DNA of 64,000 nucleotides from DASPWW01 sp963756745 (GTDB taxonomy: Bacteria; Actinomycetota; Thermoleophilia; Solirubrobacterales; 70-9): assembly GCA_963756745.1 (NCBI GenBank), contig CAVWOU010000001.1, forward strand, positions 124,001 through 188,000, in the 5' to 3' direction. The notes under the pieces were generated by a model. The model made no database searches and was not told the origin of the DNA. It saw nothing but the letters and a program-made list of their open reading frames with translations. Numbering within the stretch: position 1 is the first letter of the stretch; each line of letters begins with the position of its first letter. The translations under genes were made by a program, and so were the position numbers. Below, piece by piece: positions 1 to 7,880 of the stretch.

Positions 1-123
1 CGTGGTCAGGTCGCTCGCGTCGAGCACCGCGCTGCGCCCGTCGATCTTCGAGCTCTTGGGGATGGCGTCGTCGAGCTCGACGAGCCCGCGCTCGTCCATC
101 CGCGGCCCGTTCTGAGTGCTCAC
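1..123 (-). CDS. glxC: GlxC/MgsB-like protein, 5' end only (cut by window edge)
   Basis: Only about 41 codons are present. The proposed start is GTG at 123, which overlaps the TGA of glxB (GTGA, 4 nt), a normal sign of translational coupling. The peptide begins MSTQNGPRMDERG and continues through ELDDAIPKSSKIDGRSAVLD. An ATG at 99 is an alternative start. The call rests mainly on order: in GlnT/glxBCD and N-methylglutamate synthase (mgsABC) operons the amidotransferase gene is followed by the GXGXG-domain subunit, related to the C-terminal domain of glutamate synthase. The domain itself is outside the window, so the identity is inferred. Confidence 0.5.
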   Translation of the reverse strand, partial: MSTQNGPRMDERGLVELDDAIPKSSKIDGRSAVLDASDLTT

Positions 124-1049
124 CTGCTCCAAACCCGGACCTCGCCCTCGTAGGGGTCGTGGGTCTCGATCTCGCGGTCGAGCACCTGGCGGATCGCGAT
201 CTCCTCGGACGCCAGCGCCACCAGGTCGTCGTCCTCGTACAGCACCAGCGGCTTCGCGCCGAGCTCGTCCTTGGCGACGCCGAGCGAGTCCTCGGTGACG
301 CACATGTAGGTGAACACCCCGTCGAGGTCGGTGAGGCTCTGGCGCATCGCGTCCTCGAGCGACAGCCCGTCGCTCATCTGCTCGGCGAGGTACACGGCGA
401 TGATCTCCGAGTCGCACTCGGACTGGAAGCGGTGGCCCGACCGCTGGAGGCGGCGGCGCCAGTCGTGGAAGTTCGTCAGCTGGCCGTTGTGGACGACGGC
501 GACGTCGGGGAACGGGTATGCCCAGTAGGGGTGCGCGTTGGCGATGTCGACGTCGGACTCGGTCGCCATCCGCGCGTGCCCAATCGCGTGCGTGCCTACG
601 TACGCGTCGAGGTCGTACTCCCTCGCGACCGTCTCGGCGTCACCGAGGTCCTTGACGATCTCCAGCGAGCGGCCCAGCGAGAGCACCTCGGTGTGGCGCA
701 CCCGCTCGACCGCGTCGGCGAGCGGCTTCAGGTCGCCGTCGAAGCCGAAGCTGATTGTCATCGTGCGCGACGTGCTGCGTACCTCCTCGATCCGCGCGCC
801 CGCCGCGCGCAGGCGCGCCTCGACCTGGTCGCGCTGGCGCTTGGTGCGCCGCGCGAGCTCGGGGTCCCCGTCGCTCGCCTCGCTCAGCTTCACGTGCATC
901 ACGAAGGTGTCGCCGCCGCCGCGGTAGAGCGCGTAGCCGGTCGAGTCGGGGCCCCGGTGCTTCATCGCCTGGAGCATCCGGGTCATGTCGCGGCCGACGT
1001 CCTGTCCGCCGTCGCCGTTGCGGTAGATGATCCCCGCGATCCCGCACAT
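120..1049 (-). CDS. glxB: Class II glutamine amidotransferase (GlxB/MgsA type)
   Basis: The 309-residue protein starts MCGIAG, so Cys2 is the N-terminal nucleophile of an Ntn-hydrolase glutaminase domain. The block HRGPDSTGYALY and the later VVHNGQLTNFHDWR and DSEIIAVYL motifs are typical of glutamate-synthase-type amidotransferases. Such proteins release ammonia from glutamine and pass it to partner GXGXG and FMN subunits; in the MgsABC version the product is N-methylglutamate. ATG at 1049 overlaps the TGA of the upstream glutamine-synthetase-like gene by one base (TGATG), and its own stop overlaps the next start, so the three genes form one operon. Glutamate-forming versus N-methylglutamate-forming activity cannot be told from this subunit alone. 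Confidence 0.85.
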   Translation of the reverse strand: MCGIAGIIYRNGDGGQDVGRDMTRMLQAMKHRGPDSTGYALYRGGGDTFVMHVKLSEASDGDPELARRTKRQRDQVEARLRAAGARIEEVRSTSRTMTISFGFDGDLKPLADAVERVRHTEVLSLGRSLEIVKDLGDAETVAREYDLDAYVGTHAIGHARMATESDVDIANAHPYWAYPFPDVAVVHNGQLTNFHDWRRRLQRSGHRFQSECDSEIIAVYLAEQMSDGLSLEDAMRQSLTDLDGVFTYMCVTEDSLGVAKDELGAKPLVLYEDDDLVALASEEIAIRQVLDREIETHDPYEGEVRVWSR

Positions 1050-2503
1050 CAGGGGAGCACCGTCAGGTACTGCTCGCGATCCCAGTCGGTGACCGCCGCC
1101 AGGTAGCGCTCCCACTCGTCGCGCTTGTAGTGCATGAACACGTCGTACAGGCGCCCCGGCATCGCCGAGCGCACGACCTCGTCGGCCTCGAGCGCGTCGA
1201 GCGCCGCGCCGAGGTGGTCCGGGACGCGCTCGAACTCGGTCCCCTCGGCGAGCAGGTCGTAGGTGTTGCGCTGCTGCGGCGGCCCCGGGTCGAGCTCGCG
1301 ATTGACCCCGTCGAGCCCCGCGGTGAGCAGCGCCGCCTGGGTCAGGTAGGGGTTGCAGGACGAGTCCACGCCGCGGAACTCGAACCGCCCGCCGCTCGCG
1401 ACGCGAACCATGCAGGTGCGGTTCTGCCACCCGTAGTTCTTGTACACCGGCGCCCAGAACCCGAAGTCCCACATCCGCTTGTACGAGTTCACGGTCGGCG
1501 ACCCGATGCAGACGAGCGCCTTGAAGTGGTCGAGGATGCCGCCCATGAACTGCTGCCCGAGCTCCGAGAGCTGGGCCGGGCCCTCCGGGTCGTGGAACAC
1601 GTTGGTGCCGCTCCTTGTCGACGAGCGTGAAGTGGTGGTGGTGGCCGTTGGCGGACACGCCGGTGAACGGCTTCGGCATGAACGACGCGTGCAGGCCGTG
1701 CTCGCGCGCGACGGCGGTGCAGATCTGGCGGTACGTGGTGATGTTGTCCGCCGTGCGTAGGGCGCGGTCGAAGCGCGAGTTCAGCTCGAGCTGGCCGGGG
1801 GCGTCCTCGTGGTCGCCGTAGCTCATGTCGAGCCCCATCGCGTTGCCGTACGAGATCACGTCGAGGATCACGGGGCGAAGCTGCTCGAACTGGTTGATGT
1901 GGTAGCAGTACGGCTTCGTCACGCCCTCGGGCGGACGATCGCCGTCCTCGTCCAGCTTCAGCCACATCATCTCGGGCTCGATCCCGCACATGAACGTGTA
2001 GCCGAGCTCCTGCTCGACCTCATGCGCAATCCGCTTCAGGTTCTGGCGCGGGTCCGCGTCGAGCAGCTCGCCGGTCTCGGTGTCGTAGCAGTCGCAGTAC
2101 ACGCGAGCCACCCGCGGGTCCCACGGCAGGCGCTGGAACGTGTCGAGGTCCGCGACCGCGGCCAGCTCGGACTCCTCGGGCCCGAACCCGATGTAGTTCT
2201 CCTGGCGATCCGTGAACAGGTCGGCGGTGGCGCCGTAGACGAGCTGGTAGCCGCGCTCGGCGACCCTTGGGAACCAGCTCGCGACCACGCCCTTGCCGTT
2301 GATGTGGCCGCTGACCGAGACCTGCTGGAAGAAGACGTACTCGATCCCCTCGCGCTCGATCTCGTCCGTGAGCTCCGTGATCCGCTCTGCGCGCGCCGGA
2401 CGCCGAGCGCGCCTCGTCCAGCGTCTTCGGCGGCGGCTCGATCTGCGGCGAGTCGAGAACCCGCTGCACCTCGCTCGGCGCGTGCCGCTGCCTTCGCTGC
2501 CAT
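1049..2503 (-). pseudogene. Glutamine synthetase-like protein (GlnT/gamma-glutamylmethylamide synthetase type), frameshifted
   Basis: A complete glutamine-synthetase-like protein can be read only by changing frame three times. ATG 2503 follows a near-perfect ribosome site (AAAGGAGG), but its frame soon loses meaning. The second frame gives PSEVQRVLDSPQIEPPPKT (about 2480-2395). The third gives ITELTDEIEREGIEYVFFQQ onward to GHHHHFTLVDKE (about 2395-1612). The last gives GTNVFHDPEGPAQLSELG to the stop at 1049. GS signatures are present: GIEPEMMW, the His-rich metal/ATP segment GHHHHF, and RFEFRGVDSSCNPY. The family ligates glutamate with ammonia or methylamine. Operon position before glxB fits GlnT or GmaS. 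Either this is a decaying gene or the assembly has indels; the surrounding genes are intact. Confidence 0.75.
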
Positions 2504-2510
2504 TACTCCG

Positions 2511-2520
2511 CCTCCTTTCG
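2511..2520 (-). promoter_or_regulatory. Strong ribosome binding site of the GS-like gene
   Basis: On the minus strand CGAAAGGAGG lies seven bases before ATG 2503. It is almost fully complementary to the 16S rRNA 3' end. It fixes the start of the GS-like gene even though the first reading frame is quickly disrupted, and argues that the gene was recently functional. Confidence 0.7.
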
Positions 2521-2548
2521 CGTGGTCACGGTGGCCAGGCCCGGACGA

Positions 2549-2580
2549 ACTATATCCAGGCATTGAACAAAAAGGTACAT
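2549..2580 (-). promoter_or_regulatory. 32-bp conserved upstream element, copy 1 (GS/glx operon)
   Basis: This element is 29/32 identical to a second copy at 10709-10740 upstream of fdh. Here it lies 45 nt before ATG 2503, there 53 nt before ATG 10655, in the same orientation relative to the gene. It contains the near-palindrome TGAACAAAAAGGTACA (half-sites TGWAC-N6-GTWCA, plus-strand reading). After it, in gene sense, comes CCTGGATATAGT, which includes the -10-like hexamer TATAGT. No good -35 hexamer is seen, so an activator-dependent promoter is plausible. The surrounding sequence is not conserved between copies. Confidence 0.7.
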
Positions 2581-2750
2581 TCGAGCACCGGCGCCGCCGC
2601 GGCCGCCGTCGGCGACACAGAGCCTCTTAGCTACAAGCCGCGACCCACTCACAGCTTTTTGTCTATGTGTCGAGCGGGCAATTTGCTTGATCGGAGCGCC
2701 CCATAGCGGTTCACTGTCGCAACCCGGCAGCGGTCGAGCGAGGAGAGAGC

Positions 2751-3773
2751 ATGACGATCCCAGTGCGTTTGCATCGCAGCGAGCTGTGCGTTCCAGGGAC
2801 CAGCCAGCGGATGCTCGAGAAGGCGCCGACCCTGGGTGCGGACGTCGTGATGCTCGACCTCGAGGACGCCGTCGCCCCCGACGACAAGCCCCGGGCGCGG
2901 GAGAACGTGATCGCCGCCCTGCGCGAGCTCGATTGGAGCGATTGCACCGTGACGCTGCGGATCAACGGGCTCGACACCCATTACTGCTATCGCGACGTCG
3001 TCGACGTCGTCGAGCAGAGCGGCAAATGGCTGGACATGATCCTGATCCCGAAGGTCAGCGGCGCCGGCGACATCCACATGCTCTCCACGCTGCTCACCCA
3101 GATCGAGGACGCGAGCGGGATCGATCGGCGGATCGGGATCGCGGCGCTGATCGAGACAGCGCCCGGGATGCTGCGCGTCGACGAGATCGCCGCGGCGTCC
3201 CCGGAGCGGATGGAGGCGCTGATCTTCGGCGTCGCGGACTACGCGGCGTCGATCCAGAGCCAGACCGCGTCGATCGGCGGATCCGACGCCAACTACGCGG
3301 TGCTCACCGATCCCGGATCCGGCGGAGCGGACGACCGAGACCTCCACTGGGGTGACCAGTGGCACTACCCGCTCGCTCGAATCGCGGTCGCGTGCCGCGC
3401 GAACGGGCTGAGGCCAATCGACGGCCCGTTCGGCGACTTCAGCGATGCGGAGGGCTACCTCGTCGCCGCGAGGCGGGCGTCAATCCTGGGATTCGAGGGC
3501 AAGTGGTGCATCCACCCCAGCCAGGTCGAGCTCGCGAACGAGGTCTTCTCGCCCGACGCCCAGCTGGTTTCCCGCACGCGCCGGATCATCGCCGCGATGG
3601 AGGAGGCGGCCGATGCGGGCATGGGCGCGGTCTCGCTGGACGGCCGCCTGATCGACGCGGCCTCGCTGCGTATGGCCGAGCACCTGCTGACGAAGATCGA
3701 GCTGATCGAGGAGCGCCAGAACGGCTCGGCACCCCCACGCGTGCCAGAGGGGGCGTCCCGCGCCACAGCCTGA
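2751..3773 (+). CDS. mcl: Malyl-CoA lyase (HpcH/HpaI-CitE family)
   Basis: The 340-residue protein matches the malyl-CoA/beta-methylmalyl-CoA lyases of serine-cycle methylotrophs along its whole length. Visible blocks are LHRSELCVPG (N-terminus), DVVMLDLEDAVAPDDK, TLRINGLDTHYCYRDVVD, DMILIPKV, FGVADYAAS, GLRPIDGPFGDFSD, GFEGKWCIHPSQ and GAVSLDGRLID. The enzyme cleaves L-malyl-CoA to glyoxylate and acetyl-CoA. The acidic metal ligands of the DLEDAV and ETA segments are kept. AGGAG lies before the ATG. It diverges from the GS-like operon and is followed after 19 nt by phosphoribulokinase on the same strand. Confidence 0.92.
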   Translation: MTIPVRLHRSELCVPGTSQRMLEKAPTLGADVVMLDLEDAVAPDDKPRARENVIAALRELDWSDCTVTLRINGLDTHYCYRDVVDVVEQSGKWLDMILIPKVSGAGDIHMLSTLLTQIEDASGIDRRIGIAALIETAPGMLRVDEIAAASPERMEALIFGVADYAASIQSQTASIGGSDANYAVLTDPGSGGADDRDLHWGDQWHYPLARIAVACRANGLRPIDGPFGDFSDAEGYLVAARRASILGFEGKWCIHPSQVELANEVFSPDAQLVSRTRRIIAAMEEAADAGMGAVSLDGRLIDAASLRMAEHLLTKIELIEERQNGSAPPRVPEGASRATA

Positions 3774-3792
3774 CCCGTGGCATTCTTCGCGA

Positions 3793-4752
3793 ATGACGCG
3801 GCCGGTCGTACTCGGGGTCGTCGGGGACTCCGCAGCCGGAAAGACAACTCTCACGCGCGGAGTCGTCCGGATCCTCGGGGGGCGCGAGGCCGTCTCGTAC
3901 ATCAGCGGCGACGACTATCACCGCTACGACCGCCAGCAGCGGGCCGAGCTCGGGATCACCCCGCTCGATCCTGCGGCGAGCCACCTCGACATCCTCGGCC
4001 AGCACCTCGGCCATCTCCGCGAGCGCGAGCCGATCCTCAAGCCGGTGTATGACCATCGCAGCGGCACCCTGAAGCCACCCGAGGTCGTTCGCCCGTACCC
4101 CTACGTCGTCGTCGAGGGGCTGCTCAACTTTCACTCGCCCAAGCTCGCCGGCGCCCATGACATCCGCGTGTTCCTCGCGCCGCCCGAGGAGCTGCGGAGG
4201 ATGTGGAAGCTTACGCGCGACTGCACCCGCCGCGGGTACACGACCCACGAGGTGCTGAGCGAGCTCGATCGCCGCGAGCCCGACGTCGAGGCCTTCATCC
4301 AGCCGCAGCGAAAGCACGCCGACATCCTCGTTGCGTTCAGGCCCACGACGAGCCGCGATCCCGAGCGTCTCGACGCCCACGTGATCCTTCGCGACACCCT
4401 CAAGCACCCCGACCTCTCCCCCTTCCTGCGACCCGACGGCGACGGACCGACGCTTGTTCGCCACGAGCGGGAATCGCTGCTCCGCATCCCGGGCGACACC
4501 GACCCCTCACTCGCGGCCGAGCTCGAGGAGGCGGTGTGGAAGCGGATGCAGTACGCGAGTCACCTCCGGACGCAGCGACTCGGTGAGTTCACGATCGGGA
4601 CCGACCTGCACCGCTCGGAGTCGCTCGCGCTGGTCCAGGCGCTGCTGCTGTACCACCTAGTTTCGACGCGCGCCACGATCAGCGCCGGAATCGACCCGCA
4701 CGACCGCCACGTGCCGGGTGTGACCGGCGCGGACTCGGTGCTTCACGCCTGA
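3793..4752 (+). CDS. prk: Phosphoribulokinase
   Basis: The 319-residue P-loop kinase has Walker A GDSAAGKTTL near residue 11, SGDDYHRYDR, YDHRSGTLKPPE, VVEGLLNFHSP, and WKLTRDCTRRGYTTHEVL followed by EPDVEAFIQPQRKHAD. These are diagnostic of phosphoribulokinase of the plant/cyanobacterial-archaeal branch. The reaction is ribulose 5-phosphate + ATP to ribulose 1,5-bisphosphate. No RuBisCO gene is in the window. In Methylorubrum extorquens PRK serves methylotrophy by making RuBP as the signal for the LysR regulator QscR; a LysR gene directly faces this prk, overlapping its 3' end by 10 bp. Product identity is firm; a signalling rather than Calvin-cycle role is inference. Confidence 0.9.
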   Translation: MTRPVVLGVVGDSAAGKTTLTRGVVRILGGREAVSYISGDDYHRYDRQQRAELGITPLDPAASHLDILGQHLGHLREREPILKPVYDHRSGTLKPPEVVRPYPYVVVEGLLNFHSPKLAGAHDIRVFLAPPEELRRMWKLTRDCTRRGYTTHEVLSELDRREPDVEAFIQPQRKHADILVAFRPTTSRDPERLDAHVILRDTLKHPDLSPFLRPDGDGPTLVRHERESLLRIPGDTDPSLAAELEEAVWKRMQYASHLRTQRLGEFTIGTDLHRSESLALVQALLLYHLVSTRATISAGIDPHDRHVPGVTGADSVLHA

Positions 4753-5672
4753 GGGCCAGGGCGGGCCAGGGCCTCCCGGGCGTCCGCCGAGCGCACGAAT
4801 TCGATGAACTCCTCGACCGCGTCCGAGCTCGGCCCGACGGTCGAGGCGACCACGTGCCAGGCGCGCTTCGGCAACCCCCCGCGGGGGCTGATCGTGGCGA
4901 GGCGGCCGGCGTCCAGCTCGAGCTCGACCGCCTCACGAGACTGAAGCGCGATCCCCAGCCCCATCCGGGCGGCGTTCTTGATCGCGCCGTTCGACCCCAG
5001 CGTGAGCAGCGGAGGGTGAAGCTGATGCGAGTCGAGATACAGCTCGCACAGGCGGCGCGTCCCCGATCCCTCCTCGCGCATCAACCATGGAACGGCGGCG
5101 AGCTCGTCGACGGCGACCCACGGGCGCCGCGCGAGAGGATCGTCGGGCGCGGTGATGAGCACGAACTCGTTGTCGAGAAACGGAACCCCCTCGAGGTCGC
5201 CGCCCTCCGGGGCGCGCCCCGCGATTGCCACGTCGGCCTCGCGAGCCCCGAGGCGCCGGAACACCTCCTGGCGGTTGCCGACGTGGACGCTGACCTCGAG
5301 CGCGGGCCGGCGCTCGCGGAACGCGCGCACGAGCGGCGGCAGCAGGTACTCCCCGGCGGTGGTGACGGCAGTGATCCGCAGGTGACGCCCGGCCCCGCTC
5401 GCCACCTCCGCCGCCGCCTCGGAGCCCTCCTTGAGGAGGGCCAGCACGTCGGTCGCGTACCGCGCATAGGCGACGCCGGCCGGCGTCGGGGTGATGCCTC
5501 GACCTGCGCGCTCGGTGAGCTTCACCCCGACCTCGCGTTCGAGCGCGGCGACCGCGGCCGAGACCGACGGCTGCGTGACCACGAGCTCCTCGGCCGCAGC
5601 CGTGACCGAGCCGCGCCGAACGACCGCGAGGAACGCCGACAGCTGGGTGACGGTGACCGCCACGGCACGCAA
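4743..5672 (-). CDS. LysR-family transcriptional regulator (CbbR/QscR-like by context)
   Basis: The protein (309 residues from GTG 5672) has an N-terminal winged helix-turn-helix (TQLSAFLAVVRRGSVTAAAE, then VTQPSVSAAVAALE) and a LysR substrate-binding domain (RITAVTTAGEYLLPP, PWLMREEGSG). It lies between prk (convergent) and the sga-hpr-gck operon (divergent, about 80 nt apart), the usual place for a LysR activator of the divergent genes. An inverted repeat TTCAA-N13-TTGAA sits in the divergent gap. By analogy to QscR or CbbR it may sense a C1 or sugar-phosphate metabolite; the ligand is unknown from sequence. Confidence 0.88.
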   Translation of the reverse strand: MRAVAVTVTQLSAFLAVVRRGSVTAAAEELVVTQPSVSAAVAALEREVGVKLTERAGRGITPTPAGVAYARYATDVLALLKEGSEAAAEVASGAGRHLRITAVTTAGEYLLPPLVRAFRERRPALEVSVHVGNRQEVFRRLGAREADVAIAGRAPEGGDLEGVPFLDNEFVLITAPDDPLARRPWVAVDELAAVPWLMREEGSGTRRLCELYLDSHQLHPPLLTLGSNGAIKNAARMGLGIALQSREAVELELDAGRLATISPRGGLPKRAWHVVASTVGPSSDAVEEFIEFVRSADAREALARPGPQA

Positions 5673-5697
5673 GAAGATATAAGGCTAGCCCTATTGG

Positions 5698-5720
5698 TTC
5701 AAGGTTTTTCTTAGTTTGAA
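5698..5720. promoter_or_regulatory. Candidate LysR operator between lysR and sga
   Basis: The sequence TTCAA, thirteen bases, TTGAA forms an inverted repeat in the lysR/sga divergent gap. LysR regulators usually bind dyads with a T-N11-A core close to divergent starts. The surrounding stretch is unusually AT-rich for this genome, with GATATAAGG just to the left. This is a pattern-based guess without a second copy to compare. Confidence 0.4.
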
Positions 5721-5751
5721 GACATGGCCTCGTGTGCGAGCCTTCCCGCCC

Positions 5752-6891
5752 ATGGTCGAGGCGCTCGCCCCCCTTTCCCCATCCGAGAGGCTGCTGTGCG
5801 GGCCCGGGCCGACGAACGTCGAACCCGCGGCGCTCGAGGCGATGCAAAGGCCGATGCTCGGGCACCTCGACCCCGAGCTCCACGACATCCTGCTCGACCT
5901 GGTCGCGATGCTGCGCCGCGTGTACCGGGCGGAGTCGGGAATGGTCCTGCCGCTCCAGTCGACCGGGACGTCGGGAATGGAGGCGGGGATCGCGAACCTC
6001 GTCGAACGCGGCGACACGGTGATCGTGGGCGCCAGCGGGTTCTTCGGCAAGCGCATCGCCGAGGTGGCGCGGCGCTCCGGGGCGGACGTGGTCGAGGTGA
6101 CCGCGGAGTGGGGGCGGCACGTGCCGAACGCGCGCCTGCTCGCCGCGCTCGACGAGCACCCTCACGCGCGTTTGCTCGCGGTCGTCCACGGGGAGACCTC
6201 GACCGGCAGCGAGCATCCGCTCGCCGAGCTCGGTGCCGAGATGCGGGGCAGCAGGACGCTCCTGATGGCCGACTGCGTCACGACCCTCGGGGGCGTCGAG
6301 CTCGACTTCGACAGGTGGGGAATCGACTACGCGTACTCGTGCACCCAGAAGTGCCTCGGAGCCCCGCCGGGCATGTCTCCGATCGCCGTCTCCGATCGCG
6401 CGCTCGAGCGGCGTCGCCGGCGGCGAACGCCTGTCCCGTTGTCGCTCGACGTCGAGCTGCTCCAGAACTATTGGGTGGAGCGCCCGGCGACCTACCATCA
6501 CACCGCCCCGATCCTGCACATCTATGCTCTCCACGAGGTGCTGCGACAGATCCTGACCGAGGGGCTCGAGCAACGCTGGGCGAGGCACGCCGGCGCCGGT
6601 CGCCACTTCCAGGTGCGGGCGCTCGATGCGGGCTTCGAGCTGCTCGCGGAGCCCGAGCATCAGCTCGCCCCCCTGACCGCGATCCGGGTGCCCGAGGGGA
6701 TCGACGGCAAGGCCGTGCAGCAGCAGCTGTTGGCCGACGGGCTCGAGATCGGGGGCGGGCTCGGCCCGCAGGCGCCCGCGATGTGGCGGGTCGGCCTGAT
6801 GGGCCCGAACGCGGACACCGAGACCGCCGACCGGGTCATCGGCGCGCTCATCGCGGCGGTCGAGCGCGAGGACGCACCCGTTCCCGGATGA
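5752..6891 (+). CDS. sga: Serine/alanine-glyoxylate aminotransferase (class V PLP)
   Basis: A class V aminotransferase of about 379 residues. Signatures are LLCGPGPTNVEPAALEAM near the N-terminus, STGTSGMEAG, VVHGETSTG, MADCVTTLGG (PLP-binding Asp) and YSCTQKCLGAPPG with the Schiff-base lysine. It transfers an amino group, most likely from serine, to glyoxylate, giving hydroxypyruvate and glycine. Serine is preferred as donor from context: the next two genes consume hydroxypyruvate and glycerate. ATG 5752 is chosen because it fits the family N-terminus; in-frame GTG 5734 and TTG 5716 are possible. The stop overlaps hpr (ATGA). Confidence 0.88.
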   Translation: MVEALAPLSPSERLLCGPGPTNVEPAALEAMQRPMLGHLDPELHDILLDLVAMLRRVYRAESGMVLPLQSTGTSGMEAGIANLVERGDTVIVGASGFFGKRIAEVARRSGADVVEVTAEWGRHVPNARLLAALDEHPHARLLAVVHGETSTGSEHPLAELGAEMRGSRTLLMADCVTTLGGVELDFDRWGIDYAYSCTQKCLGAPPGMSPIAVSDRALERRRRRRTPVPLSLDVELLQNYWVERPATYHHTAPILHIYALHEVLRQILTEGLEQRWARHAGAGRHFQVRALDAGFELLAEPEHQLAPLTAIRVPEGIDGKAVQQQLLADGLEIGGGLGPQAPAMWRVGLMGPNADTETADRVIGALIAAVEREDAPVPG

Positions 6892-7880
6892 GCGACGAGC
6901 CGCGGCTCGTCGTCACCCGGATCATCCCCGAGCCGGCGCTCGAGCTCCTGCGCGAGGCAGGTGAGACGTGGGTGTCGGATCGCGACCGCCCGCTGGAGCG
7001 CGCCGAGCTCCACGAGGCGGTGCGTGGCGCGACCGCCGTGGTGACGCTGCTGCACGATCGGGTCGACGCCGAGTTCTTTGACGCCGCGGGCCCGCAGCTG
7101 CGCTGTGCGGCGAACGTCGCCGTCGGCTACGACAACGTCGACGTCGCGGAGGCGACTCGCCGCGGCGTCCTGATCACTAACACGCCCGCGGTGCTCACCG
7201 ACGCGACCGCGGACCTTACGTTGGCGCTGATCCTGATGGTGACGCGCCGGCTCGGCGAGGGCGAGCGGATGGTCCGCGCCGGCGAGCGCTGGTCTTGGAG
7301 CATGTTCTTCCTGCTCGGCATGGGCCTTCAGGACAAGACGCTCGGGATCGTCGGGCTTGGCGCGATCGGCCGGGCTGTGGCGCGACGGGCCCGCGCGTTA
7401 GGGATGCGGATCACCTACGCGGACGCCCAGCGCGCGGACGCGGAGGTGGAGGCTGAGCTCGAGGCCGCCTTCGTCGGGCTCGACGAGCTGCTGGCTAAAG
7501 CCGACGTCCTCTGCCTGCACTGCCCCCTCACCGAGGAGACCCGTCACCTGATCGACGCGGAGCGGTTGCGTCAGATGAAGCCGACCGCGTTCCTCGTCAA
7601 TACGGCCCGCGGGCCGATCGTCGACGAAGCAGCTCTCGCGGAGGCCCTGCGTGAACGCCGCATCGCGGGCGCAGCGCTGGACGTCTACGAGCGCGAGCCG
7701 GAGGTGCATCCCGGGCTGCTCGAACTGGACAACGCCGTCCTCCTCCCCCACCTGGGCTCGGCCACGCTCGAAACGCGCACTGCGATGGCGGTTCTCGCCG
7801 CTCGCAATGCGATCGCCGCCTCCAGTGGCCAGCCACCGCTGACGCCGGTCAACCCGGAGGTGCTGGCGGGAGGCGGTTGA
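6888..7880 (+). CDS. hpr: Hydroxypyruvate/glyoxylate reductase (D-2-hydroxyacid dehydrogenase)
   Basis: The 330-residue D-isomer-specific dehydrogenase has AANVAVGYDNVDV, the Rossmann motif GIVGLGAIGRAVARRA, VNTARGPIVDEAALAEAL with the substrate-binding Arg, the catalytic Glu in DVYEREP and the catalytic His in LLPHLGSAT. It resembles glyoxylate/hydroxypyruvate reductases and would reduce hydroxypyruvate from the upstream aminotransferase to D-glycerate with NAD(P)H. The start overlaps the sga stop by 4 nt (ATGA), and its TGA abuts the next ATG, so the three genes are one operon. Confidence 0.9.
   Translation: MSDEPRLVVTRIIPEPALELLREAGETWVSDRDRPLERAELHEAVRGATAVVTLLHDRVDAEFFDAAGPQLRCAANVAVGYDNVDVAEATRRGVLITNTPAVLTDATADLTLALILMVTRRLGEGERMVRAGERWSWSMFFLLGMGLQDKTLGIVGLGAIGRAVARRARALGMRITYADAQRADAEVEAELEAAFVGLDELLAKADVLCLHCPLTEETRHLIDAERLRQMKPTAFLVNTARGPIVDEAALAEALRERRIAGAALDVYEREPEVHPGLLELDNAVLLPHLGSATLETRTAMAVLAARNAIAASSGQPPLTPVNPEVLAGGG

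Noticed and set aside
120..2288. A single 722-codon frame joining a GS-like N-terminus to a glutamine amidotransferase
   Set aside because: Its middle is out-of-frame read of the GS C-terminal half. It is a by-product of the frameshift near 1612, not a real fusion; glxB has its own start at 1049.
3793..4752. Calvin cycle from the presence of phosphoribulokinase
   Set aside because: No RuBisCO gene is in the window, and the neighbours are serine-cycle genes. It cannot be decided without the genome.
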